This document shows, piece after piece, positions 47,427 through 56,301 of a stretch of DNA of 64,000 bases. The stretch's first letter is position 1. Each line of letters opens with the position of its first letter. The notes below the pieces were generated by a model. That model did no database searches. It was given only the letters and a program-made list of their open reading frames with translations, and had not been told where the DNA came from. This stretch comes from JBFWWP01 sp050246115 (GTDB lineage: Bacteria > Planctomycetota > UBA8108 > UBA1146 > JAJFFE01): positions 1 through 64,000 of the forward strand of contig JBFWWP010000015.1 in NCBI GenBank assembly GCA_050246115.1, given 5' to 3'. A program made the position numbers and the translations under genes.

Positions 47427-48110
47427 ATGATAGCCAAGGACGATCCCAGGCACGGTTCCCGCGCGAGCTACGACTGGCACGCCGCCTGGCGTGACGGCCG
47501 AATCGGCTTCCATCGCGATCGCGTCGGCGCAGAACTCCTGGAGGAGCGCTGGCTGCCGGCCGAACCGCAGCGGATCCTGGTGCCCCTGTGCGGCAAATCC
47601 CTGGACCTGCTATGGCTCGTGGAGCGCGGACACGAGGTGGTTGGCGTCGAGCTGGTCGAACAGGCCGTGCAGGAGTTCCATCGCGAGAACCAACGACCGT
47701 TCCAGGTCCGGGAACGCCCCCCGTTCCGCGCGTACGAGAGCGAACGGCTCACTATTCTCGTCGGCGACTTCTTCGCACTCGATGAAAGTCATGCTGGCCC
47801 CTTCGATGCAGTCTATGACCGAGCTGCCTTGATCGCGCTGGGCCCGGAGACGCGACCCGCTTATGCCGAGAGAGTGTGGGCCACCCTGCGCGCGGGCGGG
47901 CGCATGCTACTCTCGACCTGCACGTACGACGAGTCACGAATGGCTGGGCCGCCCTTCAGCGTGGACGATGACGAGGTTCGCGCACTCTATCGGCGGGCGG
48001 CAGAGCTCGAGCGGACACAGCACCGGGACGCCATCGACGATCGTCCGGACTTTCGGGCGCGCGGCCTAGAGCACCTGTGGGTGAGTCGCTACCGGGCTCG
48101 CAAGGAGTGA
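47427..48110 (+). CDS. tpm: Thiopurine S-methyltransferase family protein
   Basis: A 227-residue SAM-dependent methyltransferase. I use the ATG at 47427; a TTG at 47409 would add six residues. Family signature: SYDWHAAWRDGRIGFHRDRV at the N-terminus, then the SAM site LVPLCGKSLDLLWLVERGH and GVELVEQAV, and VYDRAALIALGP. Bacterial members methylate selenium or tellurium compounds as well as thiopurines. It lies 6 bases before the Hsp33 gene, whose ribosome site is inside its 3' end, so the two are co-transcribed. Confidence 0.9.
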   Translation: MIAKDDPRHGSRASYDWHAAWRDGRIGFHRDRVGAELLEERWLPAEPQRILVPLCGKSLDLLWLVERGHEVVGVELVEQAVQEFHRENQRPFQVRERPPFRAYESERLTILVGDFFALDESHAGPFDAVYDRAALIALGPETRPAYAERVWATLRAGGRMLLSTCTYDESRMAGPPFSVDDDEVRALYRRAAELERTQHRDAIDDRPDFRARGLEHLWVSRYRARKE

Positions 48111-48116
48111 AGCACC

Positions 48117-48905
48117 ATGGAGAGTCCTTCGAACACGAGCCCCAGGTTCGGCGACGCATTGGTCCATCGTTTCATGGACGACGAGCACAGCGTGTTGCTC
48201 GCACACGCGGACTTCAGCCTGCTGTTCGACGCGTACCTCGCCCACGCAACCCGCTGGGACCACGAGCCCGACCCGCTGACGGCGACCATGATGCGTCAAG
48301 GCTTGGCGGCTGCGGCCTTGTATCTATCGTGTCGGCCGCGCGATGAAGTGGTCGGTTGGACGATCAGCATCCAGAACCCGCCGGTGAACCTGTTCCTGAC
48401 CGGCGACGCCGGCGAGAACGCCGTCGCGGGCCGCAGTTTCGTCGAGGGTGTCCAGGCGGCCGAGAGCAATCGTCTGTTCGTCCAGTCCAGTCGTCCAGGG
48501 ATGGGTGTGCATCAGTCGATGCTCGAAGTCGTTGGACTCGACATCCTCGGCATCTTCGATCAGTACTACGAGCGTTCGGTGCAGTCACCAGCCCGCTTCT
48601 TCGACTATGACAACGGTGAGTTCGCGATGGTTCTTGGTCTTCCGGGAGCGGACAGCGACTGGATGGCGCAGTTGGATCGCGTGGCGCTCCGGTCGCACCT
48701 CCAAGGGAGGGTCCGGCCCCTCGACCAGCAGACGTTCCGATTTCGCTGTGGCTGTCGACCCGAGCGGATGCGCGAGGTACTTCGCGCGGCGTATGCCGGG
48801 GACGCCCAAACTCTCTTCCAGGAGGACCACACGGTCGAGGTGGAGTGTCCGCGCTGTGGGCACCGCTGGGATGTGACGCGGGCACAGTTCGAGATGGGCG
48901 ACTGA
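48117..48905 (+). CDS. hslO: Hsp33-like redox-regulated chaperone
   Basis: A 262-residue protein. The C-terminal zinc redox switch is intact: Cys211-X-Cys213 and Cys244-X-X-Cys247, the Hsp33 CxC/CxxC pattern. The preceding domain has the family run of small repeated helices and GMGVHQSMLEVVG. Slightly shorter than the usual ~290. In the family, oxidation releases zinc and turns on holdase activity under oxidative stress. The ATG at 48117 follows AAGGAG. The TGA stop lies exactly in the target duplication of a foldback element, so the insertion left the protein intact. Confidence 0.88.
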   Translation: MESPSNTSPRFGDALVHRFMDDEHSVLLAHADFSLLFDAYLAHATRWDHEPDPLTATMMRQGLAAAALYLSCRPRDEVVGWTISIQNPPVNLFLTGDAGENAVAGRSFVEGVQAAESNRLFVQSSRPGMGVHQSMLEVVGLDILGIFDQYYERSVQSPARFFDYDNGEFAMVLGLPGADSDWMAQLDRVALRSHLQGRVRPLDQQTFRFRCGCRPERMREVLRAAYAGDAQTLFQEDHTVEVECPRCGHRWDVTRAQFEMGD

Positions 48906-49084
48906 GGAGTCGCCCAAGAATAACTTCACCCTCTTGCTCGTCGCTTCGGGCCATCTTCGACCGATCCGAAAACCTCGAAATCCTCACCGGAACTAAGGCT
49001 ACGCCTCCGGTTCCGAGCTTTCCGGATCGGCCGAATCTGACCCAAATCGACGGCAAGATGTCGAAGTTATTCTTGGGCGACTCC
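48906..49084. mobile_element. 179-bp foldback (MITE-like) element, copy 2
   Basis: Appears identical to the reverse complement of 7586-7764 along its length, and is the same size. It is flanked by TGA on both sides (48903-48905 and 49085-49087) within CTGAG. The left TGA is the Hsp33 stop codon. It sits between convergent genes and its hairpin may now act as a two-way terminator. No transposase is encoded. Confidence 0.9.
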
Positions 49085-49179
49085 TGAGTCCCGATCGAGC
49101 GCATGGACGCGAGTTCGTGAGTATCGCCACATTGGTGTGCGTGGGGAGCGTCGGCCACGGCGCCTCGGCCCCAGGCGAC

Positions 49180-50451
49180 TCACTCCCGGCGCAGGGCAGC
49201 GATCGGATCGAGGTTTGCCGCGCGGCGGGCGGGGAAGATGCCGGACAGGATGCCGACCGCCATCGAGATGGAGAGCGACAGCACCACCGAACTCGGGGTC
49301 ACGATGGCTTTCCAGCCGGTGAAGCTCGTCAGGGCGTAGACCAGGCCGAGGCCCATGGCCACCCCAAGGATGCCGCCGAGCGAAGCGATCGTCGTGGTCT
49401 CCGTGAGGAACTGTGCCATGACGTGGCGCTTCTTCGCTCCGAGCGCGCGGCGCACGCCGATCTCTTGGGTACGCTCGGTGACGGTGGCGAGCATGATGTT
49501 CGCGATGCCGATGCCGCCGACGAGCAGCGAGATCGACGCAATCGCGACCAGCGCAATGTTGAATACTTGCTGGGTCTTGCGGCGCTGCGCCAGGACCTCC
49601 AACGGCACGACCACCTCGTAGTCCTTCTCCTTGCGGTCCTTCTGCAGCACGGCGTCGAGCATCCGGGCGGTTACGAGCACGTCGTCGAGTTCCTCGACCG
49701 ATACGATCAACTGACTCAGCTCGACATCGGTGATCTCGCGAAACCCGGTCCCCCGGCGCACCGTCAGGGTTCCCTGACGCTTCAACACCGTGTCATAAGG
49801 GACGTAGATCTCGGTCGCTTTCGCATCGATCGACAGCGCCTTGCGCGCGTATCCCAGGAACTCCACATCCTCGAGCACCCCGACCACGCGGTACGCCTCA
49901 TCGTCGACTTGCAGCAGAATTCCGACGGGGTCCTCGTAGATGCCAAGCGACTGGAGTAGCCCGGCTCGGATCACACAGACCCGCGCGAGGTCATCGGCGT
50001 CGACCGCGGTGATGCCCCGGCCCCGGGCCGCCGCGAGTTCGAGCAAGTCCATCTGTCGCGGCTGAATGGCAAACACCGTCGCCTCGACGCGCCGACTCCC
50101 CCACCACACCGTCTTCCGACTGTAGTGCACCGGCAGGATCTCTTTCACTCCGGTGACGGTTTCGCGAATCCGCCGGTAGTCTTTGAAGGTCAGACCATGA
50201 CGGCTCACGAAGTTCCCTTGATCGGCCCCCTTGCTCGCCTCGGGCGGCTTCACGGAATTCACGATGATGTTCTGGATTCCCAGCCGTCCGATCTCCTCGA
50301 GCAGTTCGTGCTCGGCCCCGGCGCCGAGCGACAGCATCGCGATCACCGAACCCACTCCGAAGACGACCCCAAGGGTCGTCAGGAAGGTCCGCAGCGGGTA
50401 GCCACGTAGGTTCCGCAAACCCAAGCGCACCATCTCGAGAAACTTCAGCAT
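49180..50451 (-). CDS. MacB-like ABC permease (FtsX domain)
   Basis: A 423-residue membrane protein with the MacB/LolE topology: TM1 near 18-42 (FLTTLGVVFGVGSVIAM), a large periplasmic MacB_PCD domain (about 45-290), then three C-terminal spans (IALVAIASISLLVGGIGIAN, TIASLGGILGVAMGLGLVYAL, VVLSLSISMAVGILSGIFPA) and the family end ARRAANLDPIAALR. The start at 50451 overlaps the ATPase gene by 7 bases. It works by mechanotransmission with the ATPase, adaptor and channel encoded upstream. Substrate unknown. Confidence 0.93.
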   Translation of the reverse strand: MLKFLEMVRLGLRNLRGYPLRTFLTTLGVVFGVGSVIAMLSLGAGAEHELLEEIGRLGIQNIIVNSVKPPEASKGADQGNFVSRHGLTFKDYRRIRETVTGVKEILPVHYSRKTVWWGSRRVEATVFAIQPRQMDLLELAAARGRGITAVDADDLARVCVIRAGLLQSLGIYEDPVGILLQVDDEAYRVVGVLEDVEFLGYARKALSIDAKATEIYVPYDTVLKRQGTLTVRRGTGFREITDVELSQLIVSVEELDDVLVTARMLDAVLQKDRKEKDYEVVVPLEVLAQRRKTQQVFNIALVAIASISLLVGGIGIANIMLATVTERTQEIGVRRALGAKKRHVMAQFLTETTTIASLGGILGVAMGLGLVYALTSFTGWKAIVTPSSVVLSLSISMAVGILSGIFPARRAANLDPIAALRRE

Positions 50452-51158
50452 GAGCTACGCTGCTCCTCGACAATGAGACCATCGCGAATGTGGATCTGCC
50501 GGTGCGCGCGCGCTGCAACCTCGGGATCGTGCGTAATGACCATCACGGTCCGCCCCTCCCGATTGAGCGCTTCGATCAGGGCCAAGACCTCCTCGCCAGT
50601 CGCGGTGTCCAGGTTCCCTGTGGGTTCGTCCGCCAACAGCAGTACCGGGTCGTTGACGAGCGCGCGCGCGATGGCTACACGCTGGCGTTCGCCGCCCGAT
50701 AGCTGGGCGGGACGGTGGTGGAGTCGATGCCCGAGCCCCACCGCGGCGAGCAGATCGCGACAGTGCTCGCGGCGACGGCGTGCGAGGCCCTTGCCGTACA
50801 GGAGGGGAACCTCGACGTTTTCGAGGACGTCGAGCTGCGGGATCAGCTGAAAGCTCTGGAACACGAACCCGAGGCGCTCGTTTCGAATCGTCGACAGACG
50901 GTCGTCCGACAGGCGCGAAACGTCTTCCCCTTCGAGGCGATACTCACCGTTCGTCGCGCGGTCGAGACAACCCAGCAGGTTCAGCAGCGTAGACTTTCCC
51001 GAGCCCGACGATCCCATGATGGAGACGAACTCGCCTCGATCGATCTCGAGATCAATGCCCTTCAGGACGTGGAGGCGCGCGTCTCCATCACCGTAGTACT
51101 TGTGGACCTCGCGCAACGAGATCACGACGTCGCGGCTATCGGTGCCGGCTGCACTCAT
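50445..51158 (-). CDS. MacB/LolD-like ABC ATPase
   Basis: A 237-residue ATPase with Walker A GSSGSGKSTLLN, signature LSGGERQRVAIARAL, Walker B VLLLADEPTGNLD and H-loop VITHDPEVA. Typical LolD/MacB family: the Q-loop is FVFQSFQLIPQL. In this operon ATPase and permease are separate chains, whereas E. coli MacB is fused. The ATG at 51158 overlaps the adaptor stop as ATGA. It powers the tripartite exporter. Confidence 0.95.
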   Translation of the reverse strand: MSAAGTDSRDVVISLREVHKYYGDGDARLHVLKGIDLEIDRGEFVSIMGSSGSGKSTLLNLLGCLDRATNGEYRLEGEDVSRLSDDRLSTIRNERLGFVFQSFQLIPQLDVLENVEVPLLYGKGLARRRREHCRDLLAAVGLGHRLHHRPAQLSGGERQRVAIARALVNDPVLLLADEPTGNLDTATGEEVLALIEALNREGRTVMVITHDPEVAARAHRQIHIRDGLIVEEQRSSC

Positions 51159-52669
51159 GGTTTCGGCGCGGCTCCACCCGCTCCTGGAGTAGCCGCGCCC
51201 GCGGCTGCATCATTCGCCGCGCCCGCGACTCGATCGGCCTCGGGCTCATAGAGAAGCACGCGATCGCCCTCGGCCAACCCCTGCTTGACTTCGACGTAGG
51301 CTTCGTTGGAACTCCCGAGTTCTACCGTGACTTTCTCCGACTGCCCTCCGCGCTGCACGTAGCAGAAGAAAACTCCCTCCCGGGCATGGACGGCCTGCAC
51401 CGGCACGAACAGCACGCCCTCGACGCAACCGATCTGGACCTCGACCGAGGCCGAAGTGCCCGGCTTGAGGTTGGCGTTCTCTTGGTTCAACGAGACTTCC
51501 ACCCGGAACTTCTTGATGTCGCCGCCCCAGCGTTGACCAGCATTGGCCACTGACGCGATCTTCAAGACCGACCCTTCGTACACCGTGCCCTTCTGGGTGT
51601 CCGAAGTGATGTGCGCCGTCATGCCGACCGCGAGTTTGTCGATCTCCGCTTCGTGAACCTCGATCGCCACCGCCAACTGCGATGGGTCGGGCAGCGTGAT
51701 CAAGACCAAGTTGGACCACACGTCGGCTCCGACCTTCACTTCCTCCGCCATCCACTCGCGATCGGGATCGCCGTACACGACGGTTCCCGGCTGCGGCGCC
51801 TTGAGGGTCATCTTCTCGAGCGACGTGCGCAGCAACGCAAGCCGATCCCGGGATGACTTGAGTGACACGGCCTTGTTTCCGGCTTGCGCCCGCTTCGAGT
51901 CGACGTAAGCTTCAGCCTGCTTCCGGGCGCGCTCGACGTTGCGCTGAGCCTCGGTGACTGCCGACCGCTTCTGCTTGAGATCGAGCGGCTGTTGGTAGTT
52001 CTCGTACAGACGCAGGGCTAGACGCGCACTCTCGAGTTCCGTGCGCGCGGTCTCGAGAGCGATGCGCTCCTGTTCGTACTGATCCTCGGTGACGAAGCCC
52101 TTCTCCTTCAACTCGGGCATGGCATCGAACTTGTACTCCGCACGCTTGACATCCGACTCGGCCTTCTCGATGCGAATCCGATGCGTTCGTAGCTCCTGCG
52201 GAATGTCGCCTTCCTCGAGCTTCTGGAGCGTCACCTGCGCCACCTCGAGCGCCAGTTCGGCTTTCTCAATGTCGGTCTTGTTTTGCTCCTCTTGGATCAC
52301 CAAGTCGGTGTCTGCCGCCTTCGATTCGGACTCGAGCTGAATGACACGGCCTTCGAGTTCTTCTACCTGCCGCGTGATCTCGGTGCGGTCGAGCTCGACC
52401 AAGACCTGGCCGGCCTCGACCGTCGACCCCTCCTCGATGATCCACTCGATCTTCGCGTTACCCCGGATCTCGGGGCGAATCTCGGTCGACTTGCGGGTCT
52501 TGAGCGTGCCGCGCTCGGTCAAGGTGATGACGAGGTTGCCCCGTTTGACCTCGAAGCTCCCTTTGTCGTCACCGCCGTTCCCGGCGCCCTCCGCCGACTT
52601 GCCCCAGTACCAGTAGCCCCCGCCGCCGAGCGCCGCGAGCACCGTCAACCCCACAACCCAACGCATCAT
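51155..52669 (-). CDS. Periplasmic adaptor (HlyD/MacA family)
   Basis: A 504-residue membrane-fusion protein. One N-terminal membrane anchor (VVGLTVLAALGGGGYWYW), then a lipoyl half and a long charged coiled coil (about 100-290, rich in Glu/Arg/Gln). Next come the second lipoyl half (LKAPQPGTVVYGD), a beta-barrel (VHEAEIDKLAVGMTAHI) and the membrane-proximal domain (VPVQAVHAREGVFFCYV). The end is Ala/Gly-rich. The start overlaps the channel gene as ATGA. It connects the MacB-like pump to the outer-membrane channel. Confidence 0.92.
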   Translation of the reverse strand: MMRWVVGLTVLAALGGGGYWYWGKSAEGAGNGGDDKGSFEVKRGNLVITLTERGTLKTRKSTEIRPEIRGNAKIEWIIEEGSTVEAGQVLVELDRTEITRQVEELEGRVIQLESESKAADTDLVIQEEQNKTDIEKAELALEVAQVTLQKLEEGDIPQELRTHRIRIEKAESDVKRAEYKFDAMPELKEKGFVTEDQYEQERIALETARTELESARLALRLYENYQQPLDLKQKRSAVTEAQRNVERARKQAEAYVDSKRAQAGNKAVSLKSSRDRLALLRTSLEKMTLKAPQPGTVVYGDPDREWMAEEVKVGADVWSNLVLITLPDPSQLAVAIEVHEAEIDKLAVGMTAHITSDTQKGTVYEGSVLKIASVANAGQRWGGDIKKFRVEVSLNQENANLKPGTSASVEVQIGCVEGVLFVPVQAVHAREGVFFCYVQRGGQSEKVTVELGSSNEAYVEVKQGLAEGDRVLLYEPEADRVAGAANDAAAGAATPGAGGAAPKP

Positions 52670-54267
52670 CGAATGACTCTTCCTTCCGGGTCGACGAAGA
52701 GGACTCCCAGCTGGCGCAGGAGGTTCAGCCGCGTCACCTCGTAGGCGACGATACGGTCGAGCAGGCTGTTCTCGGCCTGGGTGAGCGAGTCCTGAGCCTC
52801 GACGATCTCGCGGTTCGTGGCCAGCCCCGCGCGGTTCTCGAGACGGGCCTTCTCGAGGCTGCGTTGGAAAGACTCAATGTTTCGCCGCTCGATCGCGACT
52901 TGTTCCGTCTGACGTTCCAACTGCCGGAGCGCATCGCGCACCTCGAGAATCACGCGGTCTTCGGCCTCGCGCAGACTACGCTGGCTCTGTTCGAGATTGA
53001 TCAACGCGGCACGGAGCGCGTTGCGCTCGCGCAAACGGTCCAGTGGAATCTCCAAGGTGAGCCCTACCGCGGTTCGCTCCGAGTCCACGAACACATCGCG
53101 AAAGGTCCGCTCGGCAGCGGAACCGGCCGTGTAGCTCGCCGTGAGGTCGAGATCGGGCAGAATCGCGTTCTTGGCGATACGAACCGCCCGCTCCGCGTCC
53201 GCGACCCGATCGCGCGTCGTCCGTAGGTCGAGGCGGTTGTGCAATGCCGCTCGAATCGCTGTCTGCAGATCGAGATCCATTTCGATGGGCTGCGGAAACT
53301 CCTCGTCCGAGAGTTCGAAGTCGACATCGGTGGGGAGCCCGAGGTCGATCTTGAAACGATCGAGTGCGAGGGCCAGGGCCTGCTCGGCGTCGAGTAGCGC
53401 GGTCTGCGCGGACAAAAGGGACTGCTCGGCGCGGAAGACGTCGAGCTGGGTTCCACGTCCGAGTCGATAGAGAGCCTTGGCCTGCTCCTCGGCGAAGCGC
53501 TGACTATCGATGTTCTTGCGGGTGTTCTCGAGCTGCTGCCGTTGGCTGAGGAGCGCGTAGTACTGTTCGATGATGTCGATGGCAAAGCGCTGCCGGAACT
53601 CCTCGAACTCGCGCGCATCGTAGAGGAGATTCCGTTCGCTCGCGGTGAGCGGCTCGAACGCGATGTCACGCCAAGCACCGCGTAGGAGCGGCTGCGACAC
53701 CGAGACGGTGCCGGTGAGCGAGCTGGACTGATCGCCGCCGCCAATCTGCGTGAGGCTACCACTGCCGGAAACCGTCAGCGTACCGCCCGTCGGCAGAAGC
53801 TGCCTGGCGCTGAGCGACAACGTGGTGGCGTCGGAGTACTCCACGCTCGAGCCGTCGGCAGCGGCGTAAGCGATATCGCCGCCGAAGACCGGCTGGAGGA
53901 AGTCGCGCCGAGTAACGCCAAGGGCGAGCGCTGCGAGAAAGAGACCTTCTCTCTGGGACAGGTAGCCCCGATTGAAGCGGGTGGCGATCCGGGTGGCGGC
54001 TTCGAGGTCGAGCACCTTGGGCACGTCGACCGGCGGCGCCACGAGTTCGCGCGGAGCTGCCGAACCTCTCGGGTCGACGAGATCGCTCGCTCGAAACTGG
54101 TCCACGGTGTCGGACTTTTCACGCTGGATCTCGAGACCTCGACGGTCGGCGCGGGATTCCAGCCAACTCGTGCAACCGACGAGCGGCAGGACGACGAGTC
54201 CGAAGAGCGCCGCCACCCGCAGCGATGGGGGAGTTGAGCGATAGAGTCCCCTGCGCGAGTCGCACAT
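52666..54267 (-). CDS. TolC-family outer-membrane efflux lipoprotein
   Basis: A 533-residue channel protein. The ATG at 54267 has AGGAAG upstream and opens a lipoprotein signal (LFGLVVLPLVGC). The long N-terminal region (~80 residues) has Arg/Asp-rich spacing, then two TolC repeats with helices (YALLSQRQQLENTRKNID; LINLEQSQRSLREAEDRVI) and strands (TLSLSARQLLPTGGTLTVSG). It is first of four coupled genes: channel, adaptor, ATPase, permease. It gives the outer-membrane exit of the exporter. Confidence 0.92.
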   Translation of the reverse strand: MCDSRRGLYRSTPPSLRVAALFGLVVLPLVGCTSWLESRADRRGLEIQREKSDTVDQFRASDLVDPRGSAAPRELVAPPVDVPKVLDLEAATRIATRFNRGYLSQREGLFLAALALGVTRRDFLQPVFGGDIAYAAADGSSVEYSDATTLSLSARQLLPTGGTLTVSGSGSLTQIGGGDQSSSLTGTVSVSQPLLRGAWRDIAFEPLTASERNLLYDAREFEEFRQRFAIDIIEQYYALLSQRQQLENTRKNIDSQRFAEEQAKALYRLGRGTQLDVFRAEQSLLSAQTALLDAEQALALALDRFKIDLGLPTDVDFELSDEEFPQPIEMDLDLQTAIRAALHNRLDLRTTRDRVADAERAVRIAKNAILPDLDLTASYTAGSAAERTFRDVFVDSERTAVGLTLEIPLDRLRERNALRAALINLEQSQRSLREAEDRVILEVRDALRQLERQTEQVAIERRNIESFQRSLEKARLENRAGLATNREIVEAQDSLTQAENSLLDRIVAYEVTRLNLLRQLGVLFVDPEGRVIR

Positions 54268-54567
54268 GATGGATCTTCCTGGGACGACCGTCGCGGCTGC
54301 CGACGAGAACGGGGTCGCCGTTCCGTGGGTGGTCCGGGCCGCTCGCGAGTTCAAGTTTCGACTGCGGGTCGACGGCCGGACTCTAACGCCTCACCACCGC
54401 TCTCGCCACCAGGTTTCGCGGCAGGAATCACCGTGGACCGAGCCGCGAGAGGCCGCCGGCGGGACAAGCCGGTGTTCGAGATGGGCCCAGCGGAGTTCGG
54501 AGTTCGGGTTCTCCTGGGCGCGGGTTTGTGGCAAGTTCTGGCCAACCGCAAGAAAAGGAGACGGGTC

Positions 54568-55281
54568 GTGGTCTACCTCGGCAAGGAAACGCGCTTCACT
54601 TGGCTCGGGCATTCGGCCTTCTTGATCGAGACCCCCAGCGGCCAACGGGTCCTGATCGACCCGTGGCTCGAGGGCAACCCCAAGTGCCCAACTCAGTTCA
54701 AGGACCCCGGAAAAGTCGATTCGATCCTCGTGACCCACGGCCACGGCGATCACCTCGGCGATACCGTGGCACTGGCCCTACGACACGGGTGCCAGGTGGT
54801 CTGCAACTTCGAGATCGGAGAGTGGCTCGCATCCAAGGGGGTCCGCAACGTCATTGCGATGAACAAAGGCGGGACGGTGGAGGTCGGCTCGCTCCTGGTG
54901 ACGATGACCAACGCGTTCCATTCGTCGAGCATCGCCGACGGCGGCCAGCTCATCTACGGTGGCGAACCCGCCGGCTACGTGTGCGAGACCGAGAACGAAT
55001 TCCGCTTCTACCACGCGGGCGACACCTGCGTGTTCGGCGACATGAAACTCATCGGCGAACTGCACCAACCCCACCTCGCCATGCTCCCGATCGGCGACCG
55101 GTTCACGATGGGGCCGAGAGAAGCGGCCAAGGCAGCCCACTTGCTCAACGTCAAGCTCGTGGTGCCCATGCACTACGGTACGTTCGACTTGATCCCGGGC
55201 ACCCCGGCCGCGCTACGGAAAGCCCTCGGCGCCTTGCCCATCGAAGTAGCGGCGCTGGAGCCGGGACAGGTTCTCGAGTAG
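54568..55281 (+). CDS. Metal-dependent hydrolase, metallo-beta-lactamase fold (UPF0173-like)
   Basis: A 237-residue protein starting with GTG at 54568, which has AAGGAG seven bases upstream. This N-terminus (FTWLGHSAFLIETPSG) fits the UPF0173 family. Metal ligands: His57, His59, Asp61 and His62 in THGHGDHLGD, then NAFHSSS, HAGDTCVFGD and MHYGTFD. No signal peptide. The substrate is unknown for the family. The 300 bases upstream, back to the divergent TolC gene, hold an open frame without a family match. Confidence 0.88.
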   Translation: MVYLGKETRFTWLGHSAFLIETPSGQRVLIDPWLEGNPKCPTQFKDPGKVDSILVTHGHGDHLGDTVALALRHGCQVVCNFEIGEWLASKGVRNVIAMNKGGTVEVGSLLVTMTNAFHSSSIADGGQLIYGGEPAGYVCETENEFRFYHAGDTCVFGDMKLIGELHQPHLAMLPIGDRFTMGPREAAKAAHLLNVKLVVPMHYGTFDLIPGTPAALRKALGALPIEVAALEPGQVLE

Positions 55282-55324
55282 TCCCGTGCGGACCGAAGGA
55301 CGAGCTTGCTCCGACACGCTGCGG

Positions 55325-55882
55325 CTACTCACCGAAGAACGAGTCATCGAGCAGCCAAACGTCGCGCGCCGCGTCACGAACCAGGCGAATCTCATCCTCG
55401 AGGCCGTCGGGCAACCGACGTTGGATGACACACTCGTCGCCGAAGACCACCGGCTCTTGCGTGCGCTTCGCATGGGTGAGGCGCACGAACTCCTCGGGGC
55501 TCCGGGCGACGATCGCCTCCGTGAGGCGCGCCATCGCGTCGCGCGCCGGCAACGCTTGCAGGTCCGCTAGTTGGAGGTCGAGTGCCGCCGCGAGTTCCGA
55601 CGCGTCCATGGTCTGGAGGGCGGACTGGAACCGCTCCTGGGCAGGCGCGGAGGTGAGGTCGTAGATCGCGGCGAAATCGCGCGCCGCGAAGGCGGCGGTG
55701 AAGCTGTCGAACGTGGCAAGCGGCGTGCGCCCGGGGGCGAACTGGCTCGACCCAGACTCTCCCGGCCCGGCACGTCGCCCCATACCGCTGCAGCCTGGGA
55801 CGATCGCGACACCGATCAGCGCCAGCGCAACGAAGACGGCGAATGCCGGACGCACGGTGGCGCGCACGAGAGTCGACTTCAC
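55325..55882 (-). CDS. Putative lipoprotein of unknown function
   Basis: A 185-residue protein. The GTG at 55882 has GGAGG upstream. The signal VFVALALIGVAIVPGC puts a lipidated Cys at 31. The mature part is a mixed helix/strand region with FDSFTAAFAARDFAAIYDLT, reminiscent of NTF2-like or DUF4878-type accessory domains, but I cannot confirm a family. The end is DVWLLDDSFFGE. Convergent with the hydrolase gene, 43 bases apart. Confidence 0.65.
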   Translation of the reverse strand: MKSTLVRATVRPAFAVFVALALIGVAIVPGCSGMGRRAGPGESGSSQFAPGRTPLATFDSFTAAFAARDFAAIYDLTSAPAQERFQSALQTMDASELAAALDLQLADLQALPARDAMARLTEAIVARSPEEFVRLTHAKRTQEPVVFGDECVIQRRLPDGLEDEIRLVRDAARDVWLLDDSFFGE

Positions 55883-56301
55883 GCTGACCTCCCTGATTCG
55901 AGTAGGGGTTGAACCGTGGCGACTTCGGCCAGAGGACGACGACTCGCGAGCACGCGCCACGGCGCTCGCCCGGCAGGAGCGGCGTCATCACGGCGCGCGA
56001 GGATAGCGTTTGTCTGGCCATTGTCACGCAGGAAGTCGTCACGCCAGACTGGCGGTCGAACGGTGAGCCCTGCGCGGGCCGGGGGACTCGCCGCGACGTG
56101 CGCAGCCGCTGCGGAGGGCTCGCCGACGACTGCAGTCAAGCGCAGAGTGAGATCGATCCGCGGTTTCGCCGCCCAACGAGCACGTCTTCGCCGGTGGGTG
56201 AAGTGCTTCGCCGCGTACTGCGAGCCCGAGGGGCGTTTCGAAGGCGCCCGTCCTCGAGAACCTCGATCCCGAAGCCAGCGGAGCGCGCGGTGACGTCCGG
56301 C
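55883..56301. other. Intergenic region
   Basis: 419 bases between two minus-strand genes. It contains an imperfect TTCGAA-centred hairpin at 56229-56250 similar to 45084-45101, and a GGCCTAGGCC palindrome that includes the end of fadE. No convincing gene. Confidence 0.4.
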
